NCBI GenBank assembly: GCA_045539425.1
Contig: JAZQFH010000018.1
Span: 1 to 54,121, forward strand
Source of the DNA: RUG14871 sp045539425
GTDB taxonomy: Bacteria > Bacillota_I > Bacilli_A > Erysipelotrichales > Erysipelotrichaceae
DNA length: 54,121 bases
Reading direction: 5' to 3'
Program-made: the position numbers and the translations under genes
Notes under the pieces: model-generated
The model's input: the letters and a program-made list of their open reading frames with translations, nothing else
What the model was told of the DNA's origin: nothing
The model's database searches: none
Shown: piece after piece, positions 41,691-49,811 of the stretch
Position numbering within the stretch: position 1 is the first letter of the stretch
Layout of the letters: each line of letters starts with the position of its first letter

Positions 41691-42720
41691 TGTTCACCAG
41701 CTCATACGTCCGGCTTCCGAGTCCGATTTTTTCGGCATGTTCCAGCGTATGAATGCCGTTTTTGGATTCGATACGCCGCACCAGCGACGCGTTTCCTTCA
41801 GCCTTGTAAACAAGGTCCACGCAGGCCTGATCAAGCGCCACGGGGTCAAAAGAAGCCAGGATACCGATATCGTGGATATCCGGTTCTGCCGGATGTCCGT
41901 CACAGTCGCAGTCGACGGAAAGGCGGTTCATGACGTTAATGTAGATGATGTGTTCCTCTCCGACGTGAGCGCTGAAGCCCGACACCATTTCCGCCAGAGA
42001 CTCCAGCCAGGCCTCCTGGTCGCGGTAGGAAATCGAACCGCTGGTTCTCTCTCCGGCCGTATGGACCAGTACCTTGCCGCTGGCAGAGGAGATTCCGATG
42101 CCGACATTTTTGATGGCTCCGCCGAAGCCTGCCATCGCATGACCCTTGAAGTGCGAAAGGATCACCCAGTCATCATAGTTTTCCGCGTGCGAGCCGACAA
42201 TGATCCTGTTCAGCCTCTCGCCGCCTTCTACCGGCCATTCAACTTCGCCTTCCTCATCCATGAGGTCAAAATCCGCAATTGCCGTAAAGCCGTGGTCTTC
42301 CGCTACCTGGCGGTGCATCGCAGAGCTGGCGCGTGAGCCGCCATACGCCGTATTGCATTCGACGATGGTTCCCTCTACCTTCTGCACCAGATCTTTGATC
42401 AGTTCCGGACGCAGATAATTGCTTGCCGGAGGTTCTCCGGTGGAGATTTTAACAGCCACCTTGCCGTAAGGTGTCCAGCCTAATTTCTCATAGATTTTTA
42501 CAAGACCTTCCGCGCTGATATCCGAAGTGAAATAGACGACAGGCGTGGAGGAATCCTGCTGCACCAGTTCGTTTGTACCCGCTTCCGTTTCACTCTCCGG
42601 CACAGGCTGCGGTTCATTCCCCTGTGAGATTTCCTCCGCTTCTTCCGGTGCTTTTGAGCAGCCGCAGAAAAGACAGGCGATGCTGATACATAATACAAAA
42701 AGAATCAGTTTCTTTTTCAT
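41680..42720 (-). CDS. DUF362 lipoprotein
   Basis: A 346-aa secreted lipoprotein. Signal peptide with lipobox FCGC (Cys21), then a Glu/Pro/Ser-rich spacer (23-60) and a DUF362 domain (about 61-340) with VAVKISTGEPP, GGAIKNVGIGISSASGK and SFDPVALDQACVDLV. Many DUF362 proteins also carry ferredoxin clusters; here only scattered Cys (CDCDGHPAEPD) remain. It may pass electrons or bind a metal outside the cell. It is the middle gene of the operon, starting 1 bp after the flavoprotein stop. Confidence 0.88.
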   Translation of the reverse strand: MKKKLILFVLCISIACLFCGCSKAPEEAEEISQGNEPQPVPESETEAGTNELVQQDSSTPVVYFTSDISAEGLVKIYEKLGWTPYGKVAVKISTGEPPASNYLRPELIKDLVQKVEGTIVECNTAYGGSRASSAMHRQVAEDHGFTAIADFDLMDEEGEVEWPVEGGERLNRIIVGSHAENYDDWVILSHFKGHAMAGFGGAIKNVGIGISSASGKVLVHTAGERTSGSISYRDQEAWLESLAEMVSGFSAHVGEEHIIYINVMNRLSVDCDCDGHPAEPDIHDIGILASFDPVALDQACVDLVYKAEGNASLVRRIESKNGIHTLEHAEKIGLGSRTYELVNIDE

Positions 42721-42721
42721 T

Positions 42722-43255
42722 CTATAAACTCCTTCCCAGCTGATAGGCTTCCTCCGGATAATTGCTGTGTCTTGTCATACCCGGCGTTCCGCAGCCCTTT
42801 CCAAGCACCATGCCGCAGTCTCTGAAATTGAGATAGCGGACCAGTGTCAGATAATGTGCCTCTAATGCGTCAAACGTCCAGGTGTCCGCATTCCACGCCA
42901 CACATAACAATGCGCTTTTGAGGTGTCTTGCGTTCAGACTGCTGTTAAAGGCACAGAAGCGGTCAATCACCGTCTTCAGCTGTGCGCTCATGCCGTAATA
43001 ATACAGAGGCGTCGCAAAGACGACCATATCCGCATGTAACAGTTTCTTCCGTATGACCTCTACGTCATCCTTCTGTACGCAAGGTCCTTCATAGCCGCAT
43101 CTCACGCAGCCGATGCAGGGATGAATATTCGCATGGCAGACATCGATCTCCTCAACCGTATGCCCTGCTTCTTTGGCCCCTTTTGTAAAGCTTTCCACCA
43201 ACAGACGGGTTGATCCGTTTTGATTTGGACTTCCGAAAAGTACAATGATATTCAT
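42722..43255 (-). CDS. NADPH-dependent FMN reductase / flavodoxin-fold protein
   Basis: A 177-aa flavoprotein. The FMN phosphate loop is FGSPNQNGSTRLLV, and the HPCIGCVRCGYEGPCV Cys-rich block and TPLYYYGMSAQLK are typical of the iron-sulfur flavoprotein/NAD(P)H:FMN reductase family. It probably supplies electrons for the lipoprotein or reduces a small molecule. It is the first gene of the operon, with GAGG before the ATG and an excellent promoter-operator upstream. Confidence 0.9.
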   Translation of the reverse strand: MNIIVLFGSPNQNGSTRLLVESFTKGAKEAGHTVEEIDVCHANIHPCIGCVRCGYEGPCVQKDDVEVIRKKLLHADMVVFATPLYYYGMSAQLKTVIDRFCAFNSSLNARHLKSALLCVAWNADTWTFDALEAHYLTLVRYLNFRDCGMVLGKGCGTPGMTRHSNYPEEAYQLGRSL

Positions 43256-43270
43256 ACAGGCCTCATTTTA

Positions 43271-43287
43271 ATTGACACTATGTCAAT
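43271..43287. promoter_or_regulatory. Operator palindrome of the flavoprotein operon
   Basis: ATTGACA-CTA-TGTCAAT, perfect 7+3+7 inverted repeat beginning at the predicted transcription start. Size and place suit a MarR-type repressor, but no such gene is in the window. Confidence 0.6.
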
Positions 43288-43293
43288 AAAAAC

Positions 43294-43322
43294 ATTATAT
43301 TCATCCGGTATCATAACGTCAA
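43294..43322 (-). promoter_or_regulatory. Promoter of the flavoprotein-DUF362-permease operon
   Basis: TTGACG (43317-43322), 17 bp, TATAAT (43294-43299) on the minus strand. Confidence 0.8.
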
Positions 43323-43371
43323 TCCGCCATGCATATTCCGTCATTCTTTCCTCCGCATTTGCTCAGCACAA

Positions 43372-43416
43372 AGAAAAAAGCGGATTTATATCCGTTTTTT
43401 TCGGAAGAAATCCGCT
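43372..43416 (-). terminator. Terminator of tRNA-Arg
   Basis: On the minus strand AGCGGATTT...AAATCCGCT, then TTTTTTCTTT. The tail lies before the flavoprotein promoter. Confidence 0.8.
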
Positions 43417-43426
43417 GCACTTGCAC

Positions 43427-43503
43427 TGGCGTCCCCGGCGGAATTCGAATCCACGACCTTTCGCTTAGGAGGCGAATGCTCTATCCTGCTGAGCTACGGA
43501 GAC
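43427..43503 (-). tRNA. tRNA-Arg(CCT)
   Basis: A 77-nt tRNA with acceptor GTCTCCG/CGGGGAC, D arm, anticodon stem TTCGC/GCGAA around CTCCTAA (anticodon CCT, AGG codons), T loop TTCGAAT and an encoded CCA. Confidence 0.95.
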
Positions 43504-43544
43504 ATGCATTTACATTATAATGATTCCCTGTTTTTTTCTCAACA

Positions 43545-43573
43545 TGGAAACATGGGGAAAAATCCGATATAAT
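43545..43573 (+). promoter_or_regulatory. Promoter of smpB
   Basis: TGGAAA (43545-43550), 17 bp, TATAAT (43568-43573). The -10 ends 9 nt before ATG 43583. Confidence 0.55.
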
Positions 43574-43582
43574 AGAGAGGAT

Positions 43583-44032
43583 ATGAAGAAGACTGTAGTA
43601 GTAAACCGCAAGGCGCGTCACGATTATTTCATTGAAGATACCTATGAAGCCGGTATCGAACTTTTCGGTACGGAAATCAAGGCCATCCGCAAGGGAAGCG
43701 CCCAGCTGAAGGATTCCTACATCGACTTTGTGAACGGGGAAGCCTTCATTTTAGGCATGTACATCGGACCGTACGATCACGGCAACCGCTTCAATCACGA
43801 AGAGAGACGTGACAGAAAACTCTTATTGCACAAACATGAGATCAAGGTGCTCTCCGAGAAAGTCAAGATCAAAGGCTATACGGTCGTTCCGCTCGAGCTC
43901 TATCTGAAAGACGGCAGAGCCAAGCTGGAAATTGCTCTGGCAAAAGGAAAAGACCTCTACGACAAGCGTCAGTCCCTAAAGGAAAAAGACGCTCAGCGTG
44001 AGATCGAAATCAACATGAAAAACTATTACTAA
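43583..44032 (+). CDS. smpB: SsrA-binding protein SmpB
   Basis: A 149-aa partner of tmRNA in ribosome rescue. RKARHDYFIEDTYEAGIELFGTEIKAIR begins the OB fold, and DHGNRFNHEERRDRKLLLHKHEI and the basic tail DKRQSLKEKDAQREI are signature segments. I start at ATG 43583 (MKKTVVVNRK), not 43520, since the longer frame contains the promoter. ssrA is 1.2 kb downstream on the same strand. Confidence 0.97.
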   Translation: MKKTVVVNRKARHDYFIEDTYEAGIELFGTEIKAIRKGSAQLKDSYIDFVNGEAFILGMYIGPYDHGNRFNHEERRDRKLLLHKHEIKVLSEKVKIKGYTVVPLELYLKDGRAKLEIALAKGKDLYDKRQSLKEKDAQREIEINMKNYY

Positions 44033-44052
44033 AAGGCCCTCAGGCCTTTTTC
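44031..44052. terminator. Bidirectional terminator between smpB and the nuclease gene
   Basis: AAAAGGCC-CTCA-GGCCTTTTT. The stop codons of both convergent genes overlap the hairpin. Confidence 0.88.
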
Positions 44053-44600
44053 TTATTCTCTTCAATTCGCTCAAACCAGTCTTTATAGCGCTCATTGGGA
44101 CGCATGGACAGTATCTTGCAATGGGTGGACTTTAGAATCACGGCATTCAGGCAGTGTTTCTCAAAGTCCTCAAAGGAAGAGAGGTCGACGTTATCAATCA
44201 GCCAGACATAGGCCAGCTCCCGCCCGTACTTATCATGATCCTGCTCGTCATACTCGAGATACACGGTTTCGTTTTTTTTCAGACAGTTTCTTAAAAACTC
44301 CGCCGCTTCCTCCCCTTCCGCACTGCAGGCATTCTCATAGCAGTTGGTGGATTCCGGCGTATCGATGCCGAGTAAGCGCACCCGCATCTCTTTCCCCTCG
44401 CTGTTTTTCACAACGATTGTATCTCCGTCCAGAGCATAGAGAAAGCGAACTTCAATCAATGTCCGCTCCGTCTTGAACCAGTAGTCAAAGACGGCTTTAT
44501 AATAGGAAAAATGCGTCGCGACGTGCACAAGAAATACAAGCAGCAGGACAGCTGCCGCATACTTCCCGATCTTCTTCCATTTTTCCCTTCTGTCTTCCAT
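44040..44600 (-). CDS. Thermonuclease family protein, membrane-anchored (SNase-like)
   Basis: A 186-aa Ca2+-dependent nuclease of the staphylococcal nuclease fold. An N-terminal transmembrane helix (about 13-32) anchors it outside the membrane. LDGDTIVV, RVRLLGIDTPES, EGEEAAEFL and DKYGRELAYVWL carry the Ca2+ ligands and catalytic Arg and Glu. Probably degrades extracellular nucleic acid. LemA-like gene lies upstream on the same strand but is separated by a terminator. Confidence 0.92.
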   Translation of the reverse strand: MEDRREKWKKIGKYAAAVLLLVFLVHVATHFSYYKAVFDYWFKTERTLIEVRFLYALDGDTIVVKNSEGKEMRVRLLGIDTPESTNCYENACSAEGEEAAEFLRNCLKKNETVYLEYDEQDHDKYGRELAYVWLIDNVDLSSFEDFEKHCLNAVILKSTHCKILSMRPNERYKDWFERIEENKKKA

Positions 44601-44627
44601 ATTCCCATTTTACCATCCGCACTTCCA

Positions 44628-44651
44628 AAAGAAAAACCGCTTGCGCGGTTT
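44628..44651 (-). terminator. Terminator of the LemA-like gene
   Basis: AAACCGC-GCAA-GCGGTTT then TTCTTTT on the minus strand. Confidence 0.82.
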
Positions 44652-44655
44652 CGGA

Positions 44656-45129
44656 TTATTCGTATTTTCCCGGTTTCTTTCCCATGTATTCCTTCGGTTC
44701 GTACTTTAACAGATTCACGAACGGTTTGGAATAGGTATCCTCAAAGAGGTGGTTGAAACTCTTGATGATGTGGTTGTAGTTATAACGTGCCTTCACCACT
44801 TTTTCCTGTGCCTTCTGGAACGCAAGCGCCGCCGCATTTTCCTTCAGGTCAACCCCTTCCAGGGCTTTTTCCGCAGCTGCGACCATGGCATCTTCCGCCA
44901 CGGCACGCTCTGCCATGCTCTGCGCGTTCTTCACCTGCTCCACGCATTCCTTCAGTCCGCTAAGATTCAGTGCGAGAGCTGCGTCATTCCGCTTTCCGAC
45001 TGCCTCGTTGAGAACTTTCAGTAAGTATTCCGTCTGGTTATTCACTGTCTTTGCGCTGTTCATCGAGAAGAAGAACCAGGCTGCAGCAGCCAGTAATAAT
45101 ACAAGTACAACAATGATCACTGTTTTCAT
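44656..45129 (-). CDS. LemA-like membrane protein
   Basis: A 157-aa protein with an N-terminal transmembrane helix (about 3-22), then a helical bundle. The end KARYNYNHIIKSFNHLFEDT...PFVNLLKYEPKEYM resembles the LemA C-terminal block (ARRYYN...YN..L..FP). ATG 45129 is preferred over 45147 because GGAGGGAT lies 7 nt before it. Function of LemA proteins is unclear. Confidence 0.75.
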   Translation of the reverse strand: MKTVIIVVLVLLLAAAAWFFFSMNSAKTVNNQTEYLLKVLNEAVGKRNDAALALNLSGLKECVEQVKNAQSMAERAVAEDAMVAAAEKALEGVDLKENAAALAFQKAQEKVVKARYNYNHIIKSFNHLFEDTYSKPFVNLLKYEPKEYMGKKPGKYE

Positions 45130-45233
45130 TGGTCTATCCCTCCGCATTTCATTATATCATTTCCCTACTGGACAGTAAGTATACCAGTAAACGGTAATAA
45201 ACCAGCGGTTTAAGGTAACTTATTGCCCTCGCA

Positions 45234-45262
45234 TTGACGAAAGAATAATTCTAAACTACAAT
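45234..45262 (+). promoter_or_regulatory. Promoter of ssrA
   Basis: TTGACG (45234-45239), 17 bp, TACAAT (45257-45262). Strong consensus form, as expected for a stable RNA. Confidence 0.82.
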
Positions 45263-45279
45263 AACGTTACATCAGACAT

Positions 45280-45630
45280 GGGGGTGTCATGGTTTCGACA
45301 GGATTATGTTTGATTCAAGTAGCAGTAGCGTGATTCCCTTAAGAATCGAAATTAAATTTAACTGGCAATAATAATTTTGCTTTCGCTGCTTAATTAGTCA
45401 ATAGAGACTTGCAGCTGCAGCCCGAGGTTCACCGGGAGCCAAGGACGCTGTATCAGACATCGCGGTTAAGTAAGCTTCACCTCGGATAAAAGCTTAACGA
45501 AAACCTCATCCGGGAACTTTAAGTTATGGTCGTCTGTTACCGGGCTTATCGTAAGAAAACAGAATAAACTGTAGAAGCTTGAATGTGGGACTCTTTTTGG
45601 ACAGGGGTTCGACTCCCCTCACCTCCACCA
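45280..45630 (+). ncRNA. ssrA: Transfer-messenger RNA (tmRNA)
   Basis: A 351-nt RNA. The tRNA-like ends pair GGGGGTG with CACCTCC before an encoded ACCA, and the T arm GGGGTTCGACTCCCC and GTCATGGTTTCGACAGG are diagnostic. After ..TTTAACT the resume codon GGC opens the tag frame GNNNFAFAA, then TAA, giving the peptide (A)GNNNFAFAA. The -NFAFAA end is a typical protease-recognition tail. The tag has nine encoded residues, slightly shorter than most. SmpB, its partner, lies upstream. Confidence 0.97.
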
Positions 45631-45641
45631 AAGGATAACAG

Positions 45642-45668
45642 ACAGGACCGTAACGGTCCTGTTTTTGT
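45642..45668 (+). terminator. Terminator of ssrA
   Basis: ACAGGACCG-TAA-CGGTCCTGT, then TTTTG. Confidence 0.88.
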
Positions 45669-45717
45669 ATAATAAGTACAGAGAGATAAATCGAAGTTTG
45701 TAAGGGAGATCCACGAT

Positions 45718-46032
45718 ATGATAGGCAAAATAATAGGAGTCTTAATAACTGGAGGAGCAGGTACCATTATTGCTGTTATGGGTTGGTTGATTTGGAAAAA
45801 AGAATAACTTTCCCTAATGCATGATTATCATGTCAATAAAGTCTCTGCAGAAAACAAGACGGCGTTTTGTAGATTGTCTGGAATTGGTCTTATTGTAATA
45901 GGAATTGGGTTGCTGATATCTGCTGTAGTACTTTTCATGACAGATTCTGCTTACAGTTTTCTTTGTTTTGCTGTTTGCTTTGTAGTGGGATTAGCCATGT
46001 TAATGACTGCTGGCGCAAAGTACAATCGTTAA
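45718..46032 (+). pseudogene. Small two-part membrane protein gene broken by an in-frame stop
   Basis: The first part (45718-45807, 29 aa, begins MIGKIIGVL and ends IWKKE) has AAGGGAG upstream and a TAA stop. The same frame continues at once: LSLMHDYHVNKVSAENKTA and two transmembrane segments, ending at 46032. Read together as ...WKKE-X-LSLMHDYH..., it matches small DUF3784-type membrane proteins, where X is usually Gln or Lys, so CAA to TAA would explain it. A downstream ATG (45817) could give a separate 71-aa product. Either a pseudogene, a sequencing error or two small proteins. Confidence 0.65.
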
Positions 46033-46073
46033 ATTCGCAATTTATTGAGTTATTGGGAGGAGGTCAGTTAAGA

Positions 46074-46553
46074 ATGATATTGTCAATACTGGAAGGAATC
46101 GTCATGTGCTTTGTTCTCTTGATTATTTGTGTTGTAGGCATAACTGATGGTCCCGTTGGCATGGTTTTCTTTTATGAAAAAGAAGTACAGGATAAAGCCA
46201 TAGAACTTGGACTTACAACGCGGGAAACGATCAATAAAAGAAAAATGATTACCTTCATTTCCCTTCTCGTACCGCAGTTTGTATTCGTGCCGCTTATGGT
46301 TTATCTGGTAAACGGTGCATCGGACTTTAAGACAGCTGCCTTTCAGATGACAGTGATCTATCTGATTTCAGGGTTGTTTGACAGAATCTTTATTGACTGG
46401 TACTGGGTAGGGAAAACAAAAGCATGGATCATTCCCGGAACGGAAGACATGAGGCCATACATTTACGGAAAGACATTAATCGGAAAGTGGGTCTCTACGC
46501 TGATAGGCTTTCCGATATTGGCTGTTCTGATTGCCTGGGTGGTTTCGAAATGA
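46074..46553 (+). CDS. Membrane protein of unknown function, 160 aa
   Basis: Four hydrophobic segments (about 4-25, 61-82, 90-108 and 137-157) with GMVFFYEKEVQDKAIELGLTT after the first. I do not recognise a function. ATG 46074 is favoured because GGGAGGAGG lies upstream; the frame further upstream overlaps the broken gene. Probably co-transcribed with it. AT-rich DNA, unlike the regions to its left. Confidence 0.78.
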   Translation: MILSILEGIVMCFVLLIICVVGITDGPVGMVFFYEKEVQDKAIELGLTTRETINKRKMITFISLLVPQFVFVPLMVYLVNGASDFKTAAFQMTVIYLISGLFDRIFIDWYWVGKTKAWIIPGTEDMRPYIYGKTLIGKWVSTLIGFPILAVLIAWVVSK

Positions 46554-46596
46554 TAGATTCCGGTTTTCTGTCCGATTCGCTGAAACCCTTGAGAAT

Positions 46597-46625
46597 GCCT
46601 GCGTTTTTCGTAGGCTTTTTATTAT
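46597..46625 (+). terminator. Terminator after the 160-aa membrane protein
   Basis: GCCTGCG-TTTTT-CGTAGGC (one G-T pair), then TTTTTATT. Confidence 0.75.
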
Positions 46626-46743
46626 AGAAACTCCGTTTTCCCTTGTTTTGCCCTGTGAATAAAAAAAGGAATTTATTAATCGTAACCGGCCTCTCCGTTT
46701 AAGAGCGAAATACACCACAGGAAGCCCTGCGGTGCGTACATAG

Positions 46744-46777
46744 AAACGCCCTGCAAGTTTACGGCTTGCAAGGCGTT
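46744..46777 (-). terminator. Hairpin after the sigma partner gene
   Basis: On the minus strand AACGCCTTGCAAG pairs with CTTGCAGGGCGTT, followed by a weak TTTCT. A second hairpin (CACC.CAGG/CCTG.GGTG) lies just to the left. Confidence 0.55.
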
Positions 46778-46787
46778 GTAGAAGATA

Positions 46788-47540
46788 TCATTTATTTACA
46801 GCAGAGAAATCCGGCTCTCTGTTTTCAATGATTTGAAGAATCAACTCAGCAGTGGTCTGACTAACTTCTTTTGCCTCACTTTTATCTCCGAAGCATTCAA
46901 CATATACGTTTGTGTTTCCAATCTTGAATGAGCCGAAAAAGATTGCAAGCTGTTCTCCTCTGCTATCGGGTTTGGTAATGTAGTATCCCATAGTGACAGG
47001 AATACCGGCTACCGAAGACGCTGTTTCATTTCCTGCTATGACCGCATCGTTGACAGGAAAACCGTCCTGAGCATATATCACTGATGCGTTACCGATCTTT
47101 CCTTCAACACGAAGCAACGCACCGGTTTCATCACGGAATGTTCCGATTGCAGACCTTGATTCCGTACTTGCGGGGAAAAGTATTTCTAATTCCGTATCCG
47201 TCAAATCTCTTGAAGTGACCGGATAATCTACCTCAAAACTGGCTTCGCTGGTGCTTCCGTTGCGGTATACGATAAAGTCGCCATTTGTAAGCTTTACTGT
47301 GTAATCTTTCTGATTAAACCACCCCAAATTACCACCTATAATTCCAGTTACGGCAATCAAGAGTGCCATGCATACAACAACAGGAATCAGCCTTTTCTTA
47401 GTTCCAAACATATAGTTCACTTTGTCCTTTCTGTTTCGGACAGAGAGGTTCCGCTCCAGTATCGCAGAAAGCATGCGTTCATCTGCAGAATCGCTCGGTT
47501 TAATTTTGTTCCATGAAACAATGATCTTATCGTTCTTCAT
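46788..47540 (-). CDS. Membrane-anchored partner of the ECF sigma factor (anti-sigma-like)
   Basis: A 250-aa protein. A cytoplasmic N-terminus of about 50 residues with two helices (ADERMLSAILERNLSVRNRK) precedes one transmembrane segment (about 52-70) and an extracellular beta-rich domain. The gene overlaps the end of the sigma factor, the usual position of an anti-sigma factor. The extracellular part looks like DUF4367-type domains found in such partners. No cysteine zinc motif is seen. ATG 47552 is an alternative start. Confidence 0.72.
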   Translation of the reverse strand: MKNDKIIVSWNKIKPSDSADERMLSAILERNLSVRNRKDKVNYMFGTKKRLIPVVVCMALLIAVTGIIGGNLGWFNQKDYTVKLTNGDFIVYRNGSTSEASFEVDYPVTSRDLTDTELEILFPASTESRSAIGTFRDETGALLRVEGKIGNASVIYAQDGFPVNDAVIAGNETASSVAGIPVTMGYYITKPDSRGEQLAIFFGSFKIGNTNVYVECFGDKSEAKEVSQTTAELILQIIENREPDFSAVNK

Positions 47541-48027
47541 TGAAATCGTCACCTAACCTTTCTCTGAGGATGGCACGAGCCTCGTGCAAATAATTACGGA
47601 CTATCGATTGCGGCTTTTTCAGGATTCCGGCGATCTCCACGCTGGTATATCCCTCATAGTAATACAGATAAACTGCAGCTTTGTATTTTATGGGAAGAGC
47701 CATGACCGCCTGAAAAACATCATCTGTCTCGATTTCTTCCGGACTTTGGAGATCATGGAAATCCTCAATATTCTCACGTCTGCGCCACCAGTGCCGCAGT
47801 ACATCTTTACATATGTTAGCAGCGGTTCTGATAAGCCAAGCCTTTTCATGTTCTTCATTCTCAAAAACAGGTCCACTCTTTATGAGATGAAAGAATGTAT
47901 CCTGAACTGCATCCTCAGTATCAGCAGGATTCTTCATGTAAGCAAAGCAGACGCGATATACAGTTTTGCTATGGCACATGTAGATTTCCGCAATCTCTTT
48001 GTCCGTACGCAACAAAGAGTTTGACAT
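47527..48027 (-). CDS. ECF-type RNA polymerase sigma factor
   Basis: A 166-aa sigma-70 family protein with region 2 (VYRVCFAYMKNPADTEDAVQDTFFHLI) and region 4 (ALPIKYKAAVYLYYYEGYTSVEIAGILKKPQSIVRNYLHEAR). I start at ATG 48027 with AAAGGAGGG upstream; the frame above that (to 48210) is not sigma-like. An extended -10 (TGC-TATAAT) lies near 48105 on the same strand. It drives itself and the membrane partner. Confidence 0.92.
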   Translation of the reverse strand: MSNSLLRTDKEIAEIYMCHSKTVYRVCFAYMKNPADTEDAVQDTFFHLIKSGPVFENEEHEKAWLIRTAANICKDVLRHWWRRRENIEDFHDLQSPEEIETDDVFQAVMALPIKYKAAVYLYYYEGYTSVEIAGILKKPQSIVRNYLHEARAILRERLGDDFNEER

Positions 48028-48304
48028 CTCTCTTTGCCCTCCTTTCACTACTAATACGATTGAGAGTGCCAAAACGACGGGGAATAGCACACTTTTTTGG
48101 TGATTATTATAGCACTTGAGGCAATAACACTCCTGATATATCGCAGGTGCCGCTGTCCCCAAATGCCGATAACTCACCACTGGCAGGGATGAATTCCCGG
48201 CATAATACAACAGTATGTTTTTTTAGATTTCTCTTGAAAACAATTTTTAATCACTTTATTTTGTTCTTAGGACGTCCCATATTCACTTAAAGGAGTGTTT
48301 CATA

Positions 48305-49297
48305 ATGAACAAAGAACAACTGTATCAATACATTTCCAACAGCACCGGAAATGAAAGCAACATCACTCAGATCCATGCTGTCAAAGACGGCAGAACTGTT
48401 TATGATGCGTGCTGGCATGGATTTACAACTGAGGATGCGATGAATGTCAATTCCGTAACCAAGGGTATCATGAGTCTGCTTGCGGGAATTGCCCTGGATC
48501 AGGGCTATTTCAGAAGTCTGGATCAGAAAGTGCTGGAATTCTTCCCGGATTATTCCGTCAAGCGCGGAGAAAAGACAATCTACGATGTAACAATACGGCA
48601 CCTGCTCACGATGACGGCTCCCTACAAAGGAAAGTCAGAGCCATGGAAAAAGGTGTGCACTTCAGAGGACTGGACGCTTACGATCCTCGATTCTCTCGGA
48701 GGCCGCACGGGAATCACAGGTGAATTCAGGTATGCGACGCTCGGCATCCAGATCCTCTCGGGAATCATTGAGAGAGCAAGCCGCGAAAAACTGATTGATT
48801 ATGCGAACAGGAATCTGTTTGAACCGCTGGGGATTCCAAAGCGGATACTGCACGGTGACAGTTCCAAGGAAGACCAGTTCGATTTCTTCATGAATAAGAA
48901 TCCGCGAAAATACGAGTGGTATTGTGATCCTCAAAACACGGTGACAGCCGGTTGGGGACTGTGCATGTCGGCAAGAGAGATGGCTGTTGTCGGAGAACTT
49001 GTATTGAATAAAGGCATGTACAACGGCCGCAGGATCATCTCTGCGGAATATATCGATGACATGCTCAAACCGCATCTTAAGCTCGGGGAACGGTTCGGAT
49101 ATATGAACTACGGATACTTGTGGTATAAGCCTTTTGATGGCAGAGAGGTTTATGCGGCGATCGGTGACAGCGGCAATATTATCTATGTCAATAAAGAAGT
49201 AAATGTATCCGTTGGTATCACGGGAACATTCAAACCGAGGATATTTGACAGAGTCGAATTCATAGAACGAAATGTGCTGCCTGTAATTGATGACTGA
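48305..49297 (+). CDS. Beta-lactamase family serine hydrolase (class C / penicillin-binding-like)
   Basis: A 330-aa protein with the catalytic S50-V-T-K53 of the SxxK motif. YAT (RYATLGIQ) replaces the usual YxN, and AAIGDSGNIIYV lies where the KTG-type motif sits, in the esterase/AmpC-like branch. It has no signal peptide, so it probably acts in the cytosol on esters or amides rather than beta-lactams. AAGGAG precedes the ATG. Confidence 0.88.
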   Translation: MNKEQLYQYISNSTGNESNITQIHAVKDGRTVYDACWHGFTTEDAMNVNSVTKGIMSLLAGIALDQGYFRSLDQKVLEFFPDYSVKRGEKTIYDVTIRHLLTMTAPYKGKSEPWKKVCTSEDWTLTILDSLGGRTGITGEFRYATLGIQILSGIIERASREKLIDYANRNLFEPLGIPKRILHGDSSKEDQFDFFMNKNPRKYEWYCDPQNTVTAGWGLCMSAREMAVVGELVLNKGMYNGRRIISAEYIDDMLKPHLKLGERFGYMNYGYLWYKPFDGREVYAAIGDSGNIIYVNKEVNVSVGITGTFKPRIFDRVEFIERNVLPVIDD

Positions 49298-49353
49298 GAT
49301 TTACAGATCATATCAGATCACGGTACACAATTCAGTTTCGGGAGGGAGTCGTT

Positions 49354-49665
49354 ATGAATGATTTTATCGAATATGTGCGTGAAGTCTTTTCTGCCGCCGG
49401 TGATATTGTCATAAAACCCATGATGGGCGGATATCTTGTTTACCTTGACGGCAGGCTGATCGGTGACATTTGCGGCAATGAAGTGTTTTTGAAGAGAACA
49501 CCGACATCGGACAGACTTCTTGCGAATTCCGAGCTGCGTTATCCTTATGAAGGATCAAAGAGACTGATGCATGTATTTGACAGATTTGAAGATACTGCGC
49601 TTGTTCTCGAACTTCTTGACGGTATGTTCACGGAGCTTCCGGAAAAGAAATCCGCAAAAGCCTGA
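49354..49665 (+). CDS. TfoX/Sxy N-terminal domain protein
   Basis: A 103-aa protein. The order YVREVFSAAGDIVIKPMMGGYLVYLDGRLIGDI and FLKRTPTSDRLL matches the TfoX N domain; the C-terminal helix-hairpin part of full TfoX is absent. Standalone N-domain proteins are common in Bacillota and their role is unknown. GGAGGG precedes the ATG. Confidence 0.88.
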   Translation: MNDFIEYVREVFSAAGDIVIKPMMGGYLVYLDGRLIGDICGNEVFLKRTPTSDRLLANSELRYPYEGSKRLMHVFDRFEDTALVLELLDGMFTELPEKKSAKA

Positions 49666-49666
49666 C

Positions 49667-49702
49667 AAAGGTCATAGTCCTCGTGATTATGACCTTTTTT
49701 CA
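49667..49702 (+). terminator. Terminator after the TfoX-N gene (repeat copy 1)
   Basis: AAAGGTCATA / TATGACCTTT with loop GTCCTCGTGAT, then a T run. Almost identical to 51205-51239. Confidence 0.88.
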
Positions 49703-49779
49703 TCTCTTCCGGATGGTTTTGTAAGATGGAAAAACCGTGCAGTTGACTGACAGCTGCGGACTGCATTCACCGCAAATAA

Positions 49780-49806
49780 AAAAATATCCATAAAGGATAT
49801 TTCTGT
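49780..49806 (-). terminator. Terminator of the 69-aa gene
   Basis: On the minus strand AAATATCC-TTTAT-GGATATTT then TTTTATT. Confidence 0.8.
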
Positions 49807-49811
49807 TTTTC

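Noticed and set aside
44656..45630. CRISPR array or prophage near ssrA
   Set aside because: No repeated spacers, integrase or phage structural genes are visible.
48028..48210. Longer start of the ECF sigma factor
   Set aside because: The extra residues do not resemble sigma factors and the stretch includes the promoter; ATG 48027 has a strong ribosome site.
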